From Stomorhina lunata (taxonomy: Eukaryota; Arthropoda; Insecta; Diptera; Rhiniidae), in contig OW121742.1 in assembly GCA_933228675.1 (NCBI GenBank), positions 105,347,740-105,411,739 on the forward strand: a DNA stretch of 64,000 nucleotides. The letters are read 5' to 3'. Both the position numbers and the translations under genes were made by a program. Under the pieces are notes generated by a model. That model had not been told where the DNA came from. It did not search any database and saw nothing but the letters and a program-made list of their open reading frames with translations. Position 1 is the first letter of the stretch, and the number at the start of each line of letters is the position of its first letter. Of this stretch, positions 61,218 through 64,000 are shown piece after piece.

Positions 61218-61322
61218 AACAAGTAAGGAAGTGCTATAGTCGGTCAAGCCCGACCATGTAATAACCTACAACACTGAGATCAAATGTCTTTTCAGTGTTC
61301 AGTTTCAATTTTGTGAAACCAG
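61218..61322 (-). mobile_element. Terminus of the GACCGACTATAG element, inverted
   Basis: AACAAGTAAGGAAGTGCTAT then AGTCGGTCAAGCCCGACCAT is the reverse complement of the right end at 36190-36226. It joins the 322-bp dimer after about 60 bp. Confidence 0.65.
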
Positions 61323-61967
61323 GTGCTAAATTACCGCATTCGATATCGATCGAAAACTCTGACTTCTAAGCGAATATTGTAAAGTATACTTTAGGGATGT
61401 TCAAAGTTACTTCGATGCAAAAAGTTTGTTGAAATTTGGTATCCATTTTGATTTGTTTTTAAAAATATATATTATTCAAGTAAAACTTTTTTACTACTGT
61501 TCATCTTTTGGCAAATAACTTTCAAAAAATATAGTAAACTGTGCATCTTTTAAATAATTTTGATTATCCTTAAAGTATGCTATACAAATGTTTTAAAAAT
61601 ATCTAAGATTTTGATCGATATCGAATGCCGTAATTTGGCCCCAGGTGCCAAATTATCGCATTCGATATCGATCGAAAACTCTGACTTCTAAGCGAATATT
61701 GTGAAGTATACTTTAGGGATGTTCAAAGTTACTTCGATGCAAAAAGTTTGTTGAAATTTGGTATCCATTTTGATTTGTTTTTAAAAATATATATTATTCA
61801 ATTAAAACTTTTTTACTACTGTTCATCTTTTGGCAAATAACTTCCAAAAAATATAGTAAACTGTGCATCTTTTAAATAATTTTGATTATCCTTAAAGTAT
61901 GCTATACAAATGTTTTAAAAATATCCAAGATTTCGATCGATATCGAATGTTGTAATTTGGTCGCAGG
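61323..61967 (+). repeat. 322-bp unit tandem dimer
   Basis: Two nearly identical units (61323-61644 and 61645-61967). Each begins GTGCYAAATTAYCGCATTCG followed by ATATCGATCGAAAACTC and ends with the inverted motif TCGATCGATATCGAATG. This is the best-preserved representative of the family in the window. Confidence 0.85.
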
Positions 61968-64000
61968 TTCTAAGTTCGATTAATGACTATTAAGGTAAAA
62001 CTTGGCTTTAACAAAAAGTTTTTTTCAAACTAGAAAAAAGGTTGCTTTACTAAATATGCTATATCTCACAAACTAAAAGTCCGACAGCTATGAAATTTGT
62101 ACAAGTATCTTTAAAAGTTTAGGAATAACTCACTAATATGAGCGCCATCTATGTGTAAGTCTAAGAACTATATTCCAGTTGCTACAAAGAGAACTTCTTT
62201 GACAAATTTTTAGTAAATATTTTCTTGGTTTACTCAGAGATTTATAGGGACATTTTTACTTTTTTATTGCGGACCTTCACATTTAAGAGTAATAACTTTT
62301 ATACGTGGATAAAACTACAATATGAATCCATATTACTTGGATTAATCTGCAAAACCTCAATATAAAATTCATTATTTTAAAAGACAAAAAGGGGACAAAT
62401 GTTATCTCTGAATCACATATGTTTCAAACTTTGCATCGCAATACTAACAAAAACTCCGTATATTATGAAAATATACGGATGCTAGATAAAGCATTTAATA
62501 TAGTCCCTTTCACGTACAACTTTCCAGAAGTATATTTATTTTATTATCTAGGTTTTAAGGCCTATTTAATGAAAAAAAAAAAAAAAAAAAAAAAACAATA
62601 TTTAGTACTTTAATCCTACCATTTTAAATTGTGTATGAGATTTTAAAAATTTTCCACAATTCTTCTGTTGAGATTTTAAATCAAAAAATAACATATTTGA
62701 CAGTTATAACCTAAAAGTAGACAGAGAAAGACAGAATACTTAATGCCCTAAATTAGGCAATGTTTTATTGGGGATAATGTTTGTGAAGAGCAGATGCTAA
62801 AAGTAAAGAGGGGAAATTGTTTATCATAGTTATTTGGGTTTGTTGTTTTTCTCAATAAAAATATTTTTTTATTTTATGTTTGTAAAGCCTAAAAGAAATG
62901 GAAAGACTGCTTGTTCCATTATTGACAGTTGTTCTTATTATTCATAGAATTAATAATTCATATGTTTTCATATTTGGTAATTGCTTCAAAAAGGGGAAGC
63001 TTAAGAGCGAATTATTTTAAGGAAAAAAGAGACTGGGGTCAATTTAAGAGAATGAGTTTAGAAAGATGAGAAACAGGGGAATGAGTAAACATTTTCATGC
63101 AATGTTTATTTACATTTAAGGGAATGCTATTAACATATTTTTCTATTCACGAAAACCATAGCATACTTTTTGTTGCATATTAATACAGATTTTCTAGGAG
63201 CTTTAAATTTAAAATGATTTGGTTATATTTGAATAATTTTCCAATAAAATTCTATCATTTTGTTTACAGATTAAAATCAATGTATTTTAATATAATAAAT
63301 TTTGATGGTCATGTTTTTATAGAATTCAAATTAGGTAGGATTTTTATAATGGACACTTAAAAACCACTTAAAATAATTTACAAGGACTTAAGGTTTTTAG
63401 TTAATGTTGTCTATTATGGGAACTAAATTTTGTAGAATTTTAATATTAAGTAAAGACAATTCTGAATTTATTGGAAACAACATATTCAAATTTAATGTAT
63501 TTTTAATCTAAGTACTATTTATTGTTTTAAATAGTAGGTATTTGTAGACGAACACAACAAAACGTAAAACTCACTACAACAGAATTTTATTAGAGTTCCT
63601 ATTCTATTTCACTTACTTGACTTTCTAATTAATGAAATCTCAAAAACTTCAGCAAATTTCTCCCAAAAATCTTTCTAAATGATTTTTAATATAATTTTTA
63701 CGTTTTAATGCGAACATCTACATTCATGTCAAGGTCTATTTTAAATATTTTGCATTATAAAACCGCTTTTCTTAGAAATTTTATTTACAATATCTTTCGA
63801 TAATTGTGAAGGACAGACCCAAAAAATAAGATTTAAATAAATAAGTTTTTCCAAGAAAGTATCGGGTTTAATAAAGGTTTTGAAAATTAAATAAAAAAGC
63901 CTTCGAGCCATTTTTCAATGTCACAAAATTATGAAAATATTAAATTGCTTTAAATTATATGTATGTTTTTATATTCTAACCCCCTAATTCATAATCGAAA
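61968..64000. other. Intronic DNA to the window end
   Basis: A run of 24 A lies at 62572-62595. The segment 62040-62330 reads like an old dispersed repeat. No splice-bounded exon was recognised. Confidence 0.45.
62572..62595. repeat. Poly(A) run of 24
   Basis: Uninterrupted A24. No recognisable retroposed sequence precedes it, so it may be simple slippage. Confidence 0.8.

Noticed and set aside
59221..64000. A further exon of the CRIM1-like gene
   Set aside because: No acceptor followed by a cysteine-rich open frame in the required phase was found by eye.

Overview
The window is strongly AT-rich, repeat-laden eukaryotic DNA that looks like the inside of a very large gene of a higher (brachyceran) fly. 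This placement is an inference. It rests on phase-consistent exons with consensus GT-AG splice sites, on the style of the transposons (RTE-type LINE, decayed DD41D mariner, fold-back elements carrying GTCT tracts) and on the absence of any prokaryotic gene organisation. No complete gene is present.

The only convincing host coding sequence is two internal exons on the + strand, 49060-49256 and 52996-53126, separated by a 3739-bp intron and joined in phase 0. Together they encode a cysteine motif (GC-x6-C-x-C-x6-C, then a later C) like the segment that follows the IGFBP domain in CRIM1, whose fly relative is Crimpy. A very basic RRRRKRS stretch follows. The rest of the window is then intron: at least 49 kb upstream, 3.7 kb between the exons and at least 10.9 kb downstream. 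I found neither the preceding IGFBP-type exon nor the next exon.

Layout. 0.2-1.6 kb: fragment of an element with 130-bp internal repeats. 2.4-5.0 kb: degenerate AT-rich tandem repeats, then a large imperfect palindrome. 7.0-8.3 kb: 1.28-kb TIR element. 11.9-14.6 kb: nested TIR elements and 322-bp units. 15.4-24.3 kb: three consecutive minisatellites, all with a 31-bp period and a CTATAG palindromic core. 26.0-26.9 kb: near-perfect 11-bp satellite. 29.0-31.6 kb: decayed RTE-like LINE. 32.2 kb: 166-bp MITE. 33.8-35.3 kb: fold-back element with a (GTCT)n expansion. 36.5-38.7 kb: complete 2.26-kb TIR element with internal repeats. 40.2-41.1 kb: second GTCT expansion. 41.2-42.5 kb: second copy of the 1.27-kb TIR element. 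43.6-44.5 kb: fold-back of 146-bp units. 46.9-50.8 kb: 35-bp minisatellite on both sides of the first exon. 53.16-56.02 kb: a fourth 31-bp minisatellite starting about 30 bp after the second exon's donor site. 57.9-59.1 kb: dead mariner. 61.2-62.0 kb: 322-bp repeat dimer.

The most notable pattern is four long arrays of different sequence that share exactly the same 31-bp period and an inverted-repeat core, filling the introns of a probable BMP-regulator gene. Two transposon families with CCCAGC termini, each carrying tRNA-like promoter boxes, are also worth a second look; one insertion has a paralogous empty site inside this window.
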